DNA of 64,000 nt from Bacteroidales bacterium UBA3297 (GTDB lineage: Bacteria > Bacteroidota > Bacteroidia > Bacteroidales > Paludibacteraceae): NCBI GenBank assembly GCA_002362105.1, contig DETD01000019.1:302820-366819 (forward strand), read 5' to 3'. Positions 18,011-25,111 of the stretch are shown piece by piece (position 1 is the first letter of the stretch; each line of letters begins with the position of its first letter). Under the pieces are notes generated by a model that was given only the letters and a program-made list of their open reading frames with translations, searched no databases and was not told the DNA's origin. The position numbers and the translations under genes are program-made.

Positions 18011-19585
18011 TTAAACAATGAAGACCCAGATGCCCGTTTTGTCGGAACCCTGACGCGTAATAACTTTGTCGCGCATGCCGCTGATTATCCGCTCGACCGT
18101 CCTGAGGGGTATTTGGGTGGTTTGTGAAATGGCGGAATGGGTGATGTGCGGATTTTCGTACAACAATTTGAGAATGCGGAGCTTTTTGTCGTTGATTTTT
18201 AGTTTCTTTTCTTTGTCTATCTGCCTAATTATAGCCAGTTTCTCTTGCCATGCGCTGTTGTTTACTTCGCCAATTATTGGGCTCTCGTTGCGCAGATTCT
18301 TATTTACTTCGCCAACAACCCGATTTGCTTCGTCATTTTTTCTGTTATTCAGGATGTATTCGTGGAAATGTTCGCCACTTTTATAGATGTCCGCATCTTG
18401 ATGTTGCGATACCTCGCCATTTTCGGCGTGTATCTGTTGTTTTCTTGGGAAGATGACCCGGAAGTTGTAATCTTCGCTGATGAACGTGACATCGGGACAT
18501 TTGGATAGGATTCTGATTATGCCTGATCCCAGTCCCCTGTACCTCATTATGTTGGAACCTATCTTTGAAATAAGCGGGTTTCTTTGGAAGGTGTTGCCTT
18601 CTTCTATCATTTCAACGGACATACCTCCGGCTAGAGCTCCCGGACTGATAATCTCGACCCTGTTGTCGAAAATAAGGATTCTAATGGGGGCGGTCCGGAT
18701 ATAGTCTCGGTGAATTAGGGCGTTTTGCAGGGCCTCTTCCAAAGCGTCTACCGGGATTTCAAGTTCCCCGATGGAGTTAAACGACTGGTTGTTCTGAACA
18801 CTGAACAGGTTCGATTTGAAAAAGTCCATACTTTTCTCGTAGAGTTCGGCAAGGGTTCCCGTTAGTTCCTTGCTGTTTCTGTACTTTGAGCCCGACAGGT
18901 CGTTGCCAAAGAAAGAGACCGCTTTTACAACAAAAGATGGGTAAAACACTTGCGGCTGGTGCGCAAAAAAGAGAAGCCCAGCCATAGTTGGCGTATTGTC
19001 TTCTGCTAAAATGCTAAGATTCCGTAAGATGCGCTCTTTGTTGCCGCCGAATTCGTGTAGAGCCTTCCCCGTCAGTTTGTAGATGTAGCCGTCGATCTTG
19101 TAGTTGTCCAAGTCTCTGATGGTGCTGTTGCGGACAGGCATTTTGTCGGGGTAATAGCTGCCCGATTCTTGAAAAAGGCTGAGTATTTCGGCATTTTCGG
19201 TGATGCGCCTTTTGTCGGCCCCCTGTTTAATCCAGATGTGTCCGTTCAAGTCTTTGTAGGGCTTGTTTTTCCCTTCTTCGACGTAGACGAGAAGGAATGC
19301 TTTTTCTTCAATCAGAACCACCTCGGTCTGAATGTACAGGGTCGGACGGATTTGTTCGTTAGCGGCATTACCAACCTCTCTCGACGTGTTTTGTATGGTG
19401 GCGTAGTCCATTCCAACCAGAGTCCCTGTTTTGTCTTCCACACCAAACACTATAATTCCTCCTTTGCTGTTGGCAAAGGCTACCATTTCTTCCGCTATCT
19501 GCTTTTGGGTGGAGAACTGTCGTTTGAACTGTACGTGGGACGTTTCGCCACATTTGCATATTTTTATTAGTTCCTCTGGTTTCAT
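18011..19585 (-). CDS. AlbA/Schlafen-type putative transcriptional regulator (RecG-like C-terminal region, HTH)
   Basis: 524 residues. N-terminal AlbA_2 (Schlafen-like, divergent AAA-4) domain: FKRQFSTQKQIAEEMVAFANSKGGIIVFGVEDKTG. The middle section ALQNALIHRDY...ISPGALAGGM...NPLISKI is the ATPase-like segment shared with RecG-related regulators. A linker (about 420-460) contains repeated GEVN units. The C-terminal winged helix (about 465-524) reads HSAISQTTQIPLRTVERIISGM. Such proteins are common in bacterial defence and mobile regions, but no specific function is established. Its promoter carries four phased copies of an 8-bp motif that recurs in the linker codons. Confidence 0.75.
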   Translation of the reverse strand: MKPEELIKICKCGETSHVQFKRQFSTQKQIAEEMVAFANSKGGIIVFGVEDKTGTLVGMDYATIQNTSREVGNAANEQIRPTLYIQTEVVLIEEKAFLLVYVEEGKNKPYKDLNGHIWIKQGADKRRITENAEILSLFQESGSYYPDKMPVRNSTIRDLDNYKIDGYIYKLTGKALHEFGGNKERILRNLSILAEDNTPTMAGLLFFAHQPQVFYPSFVVKAVSFFGNDLSGSKYRNSKELTGTLAELYEKSMDFFKSNLFSVQNNQSFNSIGELEIPVDALEEALQNALIHRDYIRTAPIRILIFDNRVEIISPGALAGGMSVEMIEEGNTFQRNPLISKIGSNIMRYRGLGSGIIRILSKCPDVTFISEDYNFRVIFPRKQQIHAENGEVSQHQDADIYKSGEHFHEYILNNRKNDEANRVVGEVNKNLRNESPIIGEVNNSAWQEKLAIIRQIDKEKKLKINDKKLRILKLLYENPHITHSAISQTTQIPLRTVERIISGMRDKVITRQGSDKTGIWVFIV

Positions 19586-19602
19586 ACTGTTAATCTCTTT
19601 TT

Positions 19603-19695
19603 CTTCGCCAAATTTACGGAATAAATCTGATTACTTCGCCATAATTATTTAAATACTTCGTCAAAATTGTGATATCTGATTTTTTTTCTTCGTCA
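19603..19695 (-). promoter_or_regulatory. Promoter with four helically phased CTTCG(C/T)CA motifs
   Basis: On the minus strand TAAATTTG (19609-19616) is a good -7 box for the AlbA-type gene. Plus-strand motifs CTTCGCCA (19603, 19634) and CTTCGTCA (19656, 19688) are spaced 31, 22 and 32 bp, close to 3, 2 and 3 helical turns. The first overlaps the -7 box, so regulator binding would be expected to repress. Confidence 0.55.
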
Positions 19696-19714
19696 TTTTT
19701 TGGTATAGGAGAGC

Positions 19715-19941
19715 AAGGTTGACACGTACCGTCTTCCAGACGGAGGGTTGTGTGTGTCTGTCCGGGGGCTTCACCCCCGGTTATGGAGATATCGTCTTCC
19801 AGACGGGGGGTGCAAGTGTGCTTTCCGTGCACGCGTTTCACATACTGGTTATGGAGGTACTGCCTTCCAGGCAGCATAGTGGGAGTTCGGTAGTCCGAGG
19901 GCGCTGCCCCCGGTTATTGAGATACCGTCTTCCAGACGGGG
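19715..19941. repeat. Compound palindromic repeat, cluster 1
   Basis: Hairpin A, CCGTCT-TCC-AGACGG, at 19729-19743 and 19925-19939, with a variant at 19792-19806. Hairpin B, CTGCCT-TCC-AGGCAG, at 19860-19874. Hairpin C, CCGGGGGCTTCACCCCCGG, at 19762-19780, with variant CCGAGGGCGCTGCCCCCGG at 19895-19913. C is joined to A by TTATNGAGATA. The cluster opens with AAGGTTGACACGTA. It separates the divergent AlbA-type gene and hipBA-like operon. The short frames seen through it are not genes. Confidence 0.85.
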
Positions 19942-19984
19942 ACGTTTCCCGGGTATACTTTTCTTCTTCTTGAAACATTTTTGC

Positions 19985-20041
19985 TAAAGTGTCAAAATTG
20001 GGATTTTATAGCTATATTTGTTGTGTAAAGTGTCAAATTTG
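19985..20041 (+). promoter_or_regulatory. hipB promoter bracketed by a direct-repeat operator
   Basis: TATATTTG (20013-20020) is the -7 box. TAAAGTGTCAAAATTG (19985-20000) and TAAAGTGTCAAATTTG (20026-20041) are 16-bp direct repeats spaced 41 bp, about four turns, on either side. They are likely autoregulatory sites for the HTH protein that follows. Confidence 0.6.
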
Positions 20042-20046
20042 ATATT

Positions 20047-20394
20047 ATGGAGAATATTTATATGCTTTCTGATGCGGAGATAACCAACAAGATTTCCGCA
20101 AGACTCAAAGAACTGAGACTAAAGCAAAACATATCTCGCCAAGATTTGGCGGTGAGTTCGGGTGTTTCATTGTCTTCTATAGTGCGTATGGAGGATGGCG
20201 ATATAAAATCGTTCGAGTCATTTCTCAGAATACTAAGGACACTGGGAAAAATTGACGTGTTCCTTCCATTGGTTGAGGAGGAACTGATAAACCCGAATGA
20301 GTATTTTAAAATGATGCAAGCCAATGCAAAAAAGAGGCGTTTGCGTGCGTCAAAGAGTAATGGTGTAAATAAACAGGAGGATTCGGAATGGTAG
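20047..20394 (+). CDS. XRE-family HTH protein, HipB-like antitoxin
   Basis: 115 residues. The helix-turn-helix SARLKELRLKQNISRQDLAVSSGVSLSSIVRMEDG lies at about 17-52. The basic C-terminal tail (KKRRLRASKSNG) is typical of a DNA-binding antitoxin. It overlaps the HipA-like gene by 7 bp, indicating translational coupling. By family knowledge it would repress its operon and neutralise the HipA kinase. Confidence 0.82.
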   Translation: MENIYMLSDAEITNKISARLKELRLKQNISRQDLAVSSGVSLSSIVRMEDGDIKSFESFLRILRTLGKIDVFLPLVEEELINPNEYFKMMQANAKKRRLRASKSNGVNKQEDSEW

Positions 20395-21668
20395 ATGTTG
20401 CGCTGGTGAAGATGTTTGGCAGGACAGTTGGGACTGTCAGCTGGGATTCGCGGTATGGAGTGGCTAGGTTTGAATATGATTCAGACTTTATAAGGAGTGG
20501 TATTCAGCCTTCTCCTATACTGATGCCAACAAGAGAAGGCCGAATCTATAGTTTCAGAGAACTCGGTCAAGAAACATTTAGAGGTCTTCCGGGAATGCTT
20601 GCAGATTCTTTGCCTGATACTTTTGGACGGGCTTTGTTTGACAAGTGGCTCTCGTTGACAGGCAGGACATGCGGAAACTCTATCGAGTCGCTTTGTTACA
20701 TGGGTAAACGCTGTATGGGCGCGCTTGAATTTGAGCCTGCCATAGAGGGCGATTTCCGCTCGGAACAGAAAATAGAACTAGACAGTCTGGTCTCTGTCGC
20801 AAGGGAGGCGCTTACGTCGAAAGATAGTTTCCAAACCAATTTGAACGAAGAAAAGAAAGCTGCTATTGCAGAAATACTCCGTCTTGGAACTTCTGCCGGC
20901 GGACAAAGAGCAAAGGCTGTTATTGCCTACAACAAGAAATCGGGGGAGGTCAGATCTGGTCAGACGGAAGCTCCTAAAGGTTTTGATTATTACCTGATTA
21001 AGCTTGATGGTGTTTCTGCTACTGCCGGATTTAAGGAAACAGGGAATTATGGGCGACTTGAATACTCTTATGCAAAGTTGGTTCGCGCGTGCGGAATAGA
21101 TATGGCGGAATGTTCGCTGATTGAGGAAAACGGAAGGGCGCACTTTCTTACTAAGCGTTTTGACCGTGCGGATGGAGAAAAGGTGCACATGCAAACCCTT
21201 TGTGGTATTGCCCATTATGATTACCGATTGCTGAGGGGCTATTCCTATGAGCAGGCGTTTAACATTATGCGTGGACTAAAATTGTCGTACAAGGAAGCTC
21301 AGGAAATGTTTCGAAGGGTTGTTTTCAACGTAGTTGTTAGAAACCAGGATGACCATACGAAAAACATTTCGTTCCTAATGGACAAATACGGCAAATGGAG
21401 GCTATCTCCTGCTTATGACATGGGTTATGCGTATAACCCTAATGGCTCATGGACGTCGGCACACCAAATGTCGGTGAATGGCAAATATGACGATATAAAC
21501 CGAACCGATTTGATGGAACTTGCTGCGCGCAATAATATCCGTAACGCAAATCAAATCATTGATGAGGTTTGTGAAATTTGTGCGGGGTGGCCTCAAATTG
21601 CCAAGGAATGTGACGTGCCTCAGACGATGATAGACCGCATAGTGCCTAATATGCTTCTGTCGTTATAA
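20388..21668 (+). CDS. HipA-like serine/threonine kinase toxin
   Basis: 426 residues. HipA N-terminal subdomain 1 at about 1-110 (GTVSWDSRYGVARFEYD..., ETFRGLPGMLADSLPDTFG). The C-terminal kinase core has RNQDDHTKNISFL near residue 315 (catalytic Asp and metal-binding Asn) and LSPAYDMGYAYN near 342. HipA kinases phosphorylate aminoacyl-tRNA synthetases such as GltX and cause dormancy; the target here is unknown. The pair may be toxin-antitoxin or defence. It is flanked by copies of the compound repeat exactly 2,000 bp apart. Confidence 0.85.
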   Translation: MVDVALVKMFGRTVGTVSWDSRYGVARFEYDSDFIRSGIQPSPILMPTREGRIYSFRELGQETFRGLPGMLADSLPDTFGRALFDKWLSLTGRTCGNSIESLCYMGKRCMGALEFEPAIEGDFRSEQKIELDSLVSVAREALTSKDSFQTNLNEEKKAAIAEILRLGTSAGGQRAKAVIAYNKKSGEVRSGQTEAPKGFDYYLIKLDGVSATAGFKETGNYGRLEYSYAKLVRACGIDMAECSLIEENGRAHFLTKRFDRADGEKVHMQTLCGIAHYDYRLLRGYSYEQAFNIMRGLKLSYKEAQEMFRRVVFNVVVRNQDDHTKNISFLMDKYGKWRLSPAYDMGYAYNPNGSWTSAHQMSVNGKYDDINRTDLMELAARNNIRNANQIIDEVCEICAGWPQIAKECDVPQTMIDRIVPNMLLSL

Positions 21669-21714
21669 TTGATGTTTTTATCTGTTTAGATGGGATTATA
21701 GGTTGAAAGGAAGT

Positions 21715-21816
21715 AAGGTTGACACGTACCGTCTTCCAGACGGAGGATTTTGTGTTCAGTAGTCCGAGGGCGCTACCCCCGGTTATGGAGATACCGTCTT
21801 CCAGACGGGTTGCCAT
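21715..21816. repeat. Compound palindromic repeat, cluster 2 (minimal unit)
   Basis: Header AAGGTTGACACGTA, hairpin A (21729-21743), hairpin C variant CCGAGGGCGCTACCCCCGG (21764-21782), TTATGGAGATA, hairpin A (21794-21808), tail GGTTGCCAT. The first 32 bp (21715-21746) are identical to 19715-19746. It starts 46 bp after the HipA-like stop. Confidence 0.85.
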
Positions 21817-22011
21817 TGTAAAAGAGGACGGATTTGTTCCCCTAGGAAAGAGTGGCAGAACAAAGCTCTTTATGTTTAGAACCGCTATGTGTAGACTGGC
21901 GTTTGTGATGCTAATTTTAATGAATGTAGAACTTATAATAAATATGATTCCGAAATAATATTATTTATAATTTCAACACAAATTTGTTCTGCACGGAAAT
22001 TGTTCCTAAAT
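21817..22011. other. Intergenic stretch without a recognisable gene
   Basis: AT-rich, with no supported reading frame. It ends in the two strong hairpins at 22012-22084, so it could contain a small transcript, but no consensus promoter was found in it. Confidence 0.35.
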
Positions 22012-22033
22012 AGTAAGCGTGGCTTACTTTTTT
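22012..22033 (+). terminator. Terminator-like hairpin 1
   Basis: AGTAAGC-GTG-GCTTACT followed by TTTTT. Confidence 0.7.
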
Positions 22034-22040
22034 GATATTT

Positions 22041-22084
22041 ACGGCAAAGGTATATTTTCAATTACCTTTGCCGTTTTTTTTTTG
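22041..22084 (+). terminator. Terminator-like hairpin 2
   Basis: ACGGCAAAGGTA (22041-22052) / TACCTTTGCCGT (22063-22074), a perfect 12-bp stem, then a T-run to 22083. Confidence 0.85.
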
Positions 22085-22153
22085 TCTGCGAATAATAATG
22101 TGATGGAAAACACATTAACTTTGCTTATATTAAAATTTAATCTATTAGTAATT

Positions 22154-22801
22154 ATGACTATTATGAAAGGTTTTTTAGCGTCGCTTTTGTTGCTGTCTGC
22201 AACCAATCTTTTCGCCGCTGATGCGGTAGATATTTACCTGAAGGGCGGAAAGGTTGTCAGTGGTTATTTTAAGGTGAAAAACATGAAGGATAAATCAAAA
22301 GTGTTCAAGTATTCGACCACAGAGGGAGGGCCCACTCAAAGTATGGAGTTGGCAGATATCGATTCGGTGGTTGTTAAGGCTGATACTGCGGTCATCGTTC
22401 CTCTGAAATGGATTGAACATAGTGACCTAGCGCTCAATAAAGAACAAGAAAAAGGTCTGTTTTTAAGGATATACAGGGGTAAGAACATTGATGGTTATGT
22501 TACTTTGTCGGATGCGCTTAAGTGGACGAGCTACCATAGAGGTGCGTTACCTGGTGTTACGCAAAATAGCAAATACCTTTACCAAGTGAGGGGCGAAGAG
22601 TTCGCTCATGCTTATTATAAGGTGCAGATTGGAGATTACGACTCTAATGTGCGCCTTATCATCAAAAAAGGGGCAAAGAAGGCCTATCCGAAACTATATG
22701 AATATGTGCAGACGGACGAGTTCAAGCAGAAAACTAAGGGTATTTCAAAACATCCGGAGATGGTCCTTCCTTTGTTTGATGAGGTGTTTGGAACTAAGTA
22801 A
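22154..22801 (+). CDS. Secreted protein of unknown function
   Basis: 215 residues from ATG 22154; ATG 22163 is also possible. Chosen because MKGFLASLLLLSATNLFAAD is a signal peptide and TAACTTTG (22116-22123) lies just upstream. The longer frame from 22019 runs through a terminator hairpin. The mature part begins VDIYLKGGKVVSGYF, as in small periplasmic proteins with a beta-strand 'LKNG.VVKG' start, and ends in a charged region with KHPEMVLPLFDEVFG. I do not recognise the family. It is isolated between two repeat clusters. Confidence 0.7.
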   Translation: MTIMKGFLASLLLLSATNLFAADAVDIYLKGGKVVSGYFKVKNMKDKSKVFKYSTTEGGPTQSMELADIDSVVVKADTAVIVPLKWIEHSDLALNKEQEKGLFLRIYRGKNIDGYVTLSDALKWTSYHRGALPGVTQNSKYLYQVRGEEFAHAYYKVQIGDYDSNVRLIIKKGAKKAYPKLYEYVQTDEFKQKTKGISKHPEMVLPLFDEVFGTK

Positions 22802-22848
22802 TTAGGAAGTGTATTCATTTATAGGAAGTTGCAGATTGGTGCGGCGGC

Positions 22849-23417
22849 AAGGTTGGCACGTGTCGTTTTCCAAACTTGGGGGTGTGTGCTATTTCGGGTA
22901 CGCATTCATCTGCAACTTTTGCATACCCGGTTATTGAGGTACTGCCTTCCAGGCAGCAGGGTGTGGTGCTTGCGTCCGGGGGCTCCACCCCCGGTTATCG
23001 AGATACCGTCTTCCAGACGGGTTGTGCGGGTGTGCTTTCCGTGTCTGCGTTCCCTTTCCTGATTATTGAGGTACTGCCTTCCAGGTAGCAAGGTGTGGTG
23101 CTTGCGTCTGGGGGCTCCACCCCCGGTTACTGAGATACCGTCTTCCAGACGGAGGGTTGTGTGTGCTGGTCCGAGGGCTTCACCCCCGGTTATCGAGATA
23201 CCGTCTTCCAGACGGGGGGCTTGGTGGCGTGCTGGTCCGAGGACTTCACCCCAGTTATGGAGGTACTGCCTTCCAGGCAGCAGGGTGTGGTGCGTGCGTC
23301 CGGGGGCTCCACCCCCGGTTATCGAGATGCCGTCTTCTATACGGGGGGCTTGATGGCGTGCTGGTCTGAGGGCTTCACCCCCGGTTATCGAGATACCGTC
23401 TTCCAGACGGGTTGCCA
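22849..23417. repeat. Compound palindromic repeat, cluster 3 (expanded)
   Basis: Diverged header AAGGTTGGCACG (22849). Hairpin A at 23006-23020, 23138-23152, 23201-23215 and 23396-23410, with a degenerate copy at 23330-23344. Hairpin B at 22942-22956 and 23266-23280, with a G-T variant at 23074-23088. Hairpin C at 22976-22994 and 23300-23318, with variants at 23108-23126, 23171-23189 and 23366-23384 and a decayed copy near 23237. A is always preceded by GAGAT(A/G) and B by GAGGTA. The tail GGTTGCCAT matches cluster 2. Frames of up to 172 codons through it are repeat artefacts. Confidence 0.88.
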
Positions 23418-23543
23418 TCTGCACACGCGTACGTTTTCAGACAGAGTAGCTATGACAGGTGCTCATGCGTTAGAAATAGGTCTTTAAATAGACTGGTTTC
23501 TCGAAAAAAGGCGTGTGTATACGTTAATTTAGATTTAAAATAC

Positions 23544-23592
23544 TAATTTTGTAATTATCGTAATGCATGTTACGGTAACCGTGGTTACGATA
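23544..23592 (+). promoter_or_regulatory. Promoter and dyad operator upstream of the ATPase-nuclease gene
   Basis: TAATTTTG (23544-23551) is a -7 box. Directly downstream, 23556-23592 is a dyad: TATCGTAA, then GTTACGGTAAC at 23569-23579, then TTACGATA. It overlaps the expected start of transcription and ends 20 bp before the ATG. A related dyad follows the gene. Confidence 0.6.
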
Positions 23593-23612
23593 TTATAGAT
23601 TTTATAGCGCGT

Positions 23613-24932
23613 ATGAAGTTTTACAACAGAGAAAAGGAATTGGAGACGCTTAGGAAAATCCAGCGTTTGTCTTGTTCGGAAAGCCAGATGACGGTTGTTA
23701 CGGGCAGAAGGCGAATTGGCAAAACCCAATTGCTGCTTAAGGCTTGCGAAGGGCAGGTTACACTCTATTTCTTTGTCTCAAGGAAGTCGGAAACGTTGCT
23801 CTGTAAGGACTTTACCGAAGAGGTGCGGGAGAAACTGAAAATGCCTGTGGGTGAGTTCAATTCGTTCGGTAAATTGTTCGAGGCTCTGTTGTTGCTATCG
23901 GAAAACGTGTGTTTCAACTTGATTGTCGATGAGTTTCAAGAGTTTTTGAGAATCAATCCTTCTGTGTATGGCGACATGCAGAAGTATTGGGACTTGCACC
24001 ATAAACGGGGAAAGATGAACTTGCTGGTGAGTGGTTCGGTCAACTCGTTAATGCACAAACTGTTCGAGAACAGTAAGGAACCGTTGTTCGGCCGTGCTGG
24101 CTGCATAATAAGGTTGAAGGCTTTTGGGGTGAAAACGCTGAAAGAGATTTTGGCAGACCACAATCCCTCGTATAGTAACGACGACTTGCTCGCTTTGTTT
24201 TCTATAACGGGTGGCGTGGCTTGGTATGTGGAATTACTGATGAAGTATGGCTGCTTCAGCGTGCGGCAAATGCTTGATGCTGTTTTCGACGAGAACTCGC
24301 TATTTCTTCAAGAAGGGAAAAATGTGCTTGTTGAGGAGTTTGGCAAAGAGTACGCTGTTTATTTCTCTATTTTGGAATGCGTTGCCCGCGGTTTATGTAC
24401 AAGGGGGGAGATTGAATCGTATTTGGGCAACGTTGAGACTGGGGGCTATTTGGCCCGGCTTGAAAAAGATTATGATATTTTAAAGGTAAGGCAACCTCTT
24501 TTCTCTAAACCGAACAGCAAGCAGGTGCGTTACTACATTGGCGACAACTTTTTGTGCTTCTGGTTTCGTTTTGTTTATAAATACCAGCGGTACATTGAGT
24601 CTGGTAGCCTTCCGTTGTTGCGTGAAATTGCCGGGCGAGACTATCCGGTGTTCTCGGGATTGATGCTCGAACGTTATTTCCACCTGCTTTTTTCTGAAAG
24701 GCAGTGTTATACAGCCATTGGCGGATTTTGGGATAGGTCTGGTGAAAATGAGATTGATTTGATTGCTGTAAATGAAGTGGAAAAACGTATAGATATATGT
24801 GAGGTGAAACGCCAGGCTGATAACATTAGTTTGCCAGTGCTTACTGAAAAGTCGAAGGCTTTTTTTGCTAAGAATACGCAGTTGAAAGGCTTTGAAACGT
24901 CGTATGTGGGCCTTTCGTTAGACGATATGTAG
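23613..24932 (+). CDS. ATPase fused to a DUF234-type nuclease-like domain
   Basis: 439 residues. Walker A GRRRIGKT at 31-38, Walker B NLIVDEFQEF near 105, a winged-helix-like middle (ARGLCTRGEIESYLG, about 265-300) and a C-terminal domain SGENEIDLIAVNEVEKRIDICEVKRQ (about 372-400), the D-x(n)-E-x-K pattern of restriction-endonuclease-like folds. This 'archaeal ATPase plus DUF234' family is widespread, patchily distributed and suspected to be selfish or defensive. Standalone, bracketed by two homologous dyads. Confidence 0.8.
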   Translation: MKFYNREKELETLRKIQRLSCSESQMTVVTGRRRIGKTQLLLKACEGQVTLYFFVSRKSETLLCKDFTEEVREKLKMPVGEFNSFGKLFEALLLLSENVCFNLIVDEFQEFLRINPSVYGDMQKYWDLHHKRGKMNLLVSGSVNSLMHKLFENSKEPLFGRAGCIIRLKAFGVKTLKEILADHNPSYSNDDLLALFSITGGVAWYVELLMKYGCFSVRQMLDAVFDENSLFLQEGKNVLVEEFGKEYAVYFSILECVARGLCTRGEIESYLGNVETGGYLARLEKDYDILKVRQPLFSKPNSKQVRYYIGDNFLCFWFRFVYKYQRYIESGSLPLLREIAGRDYPVFSGLMLERYFHLLFSERQCYTAIGGFWDRSGENEIDLIAVNEVEKRIDICEVKRQADNISLPVLTEKSKAFFAKNTQLKGFETSYVGLSLDDM

Positions 24933-24943
24933 CATTCTGCCAT

Positions 24944-24980
24944 TATCGCAACCTGTGTTACGGTAATGTGGGTTGCGATA
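24944..24980. repeat. Downstream dyad, homologous to the one at 23556
   Basis: TATCGCAACC (24944-24953), GTTACGGTAA (24957-24966), GGTTGCGATA (24971-24980). It aligns without gaps to 23556-23592. The outer stem differs by a paired T-A to C-G change, so symmetry is preserved. It starts 12 bp after the stop codon and may also act as a terminator hairpin, though no T-run follows. Confidence 0.7.
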
Positions 24981-25042
24981 TTCATTTTGTTGAAGCTATG
25001 AATTTTTCCGTGCGTGTGCTGGCGGTTTCGCCCGACGGCTGT

Positions 25043-25073
25043 TTTGCAAATACGAAAACTTTCTGTAAATTTG
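25043..25073 (+). promoter_or_regulatory. Consensus promoter of the type III RM / Dnd-like operon
   Basis: TTTG (25043-25046), 19 bp, TAAATTTG (25066-25073). The predicted start of transcription is near 25080, giving a leader of about 260 nt before mod. Confidence 0.7.
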
Positions 25074-25111
25074 TTCAAGTGCCACTAGGCCTTTATGGAC
25101 AGTGACATACA

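Noticed and set aside
19715..23417. CRISPR array
   Set aside because: The intervals between palindromes are themselves repeated and not unique spacers; no cas genes are present.
22906..23424. 172-codon minus-strand frame through repeat cluster 3
   Set aside because: It consists entirely of hairpin repeats; similar open frames exist on both strands and have no start context or domain.
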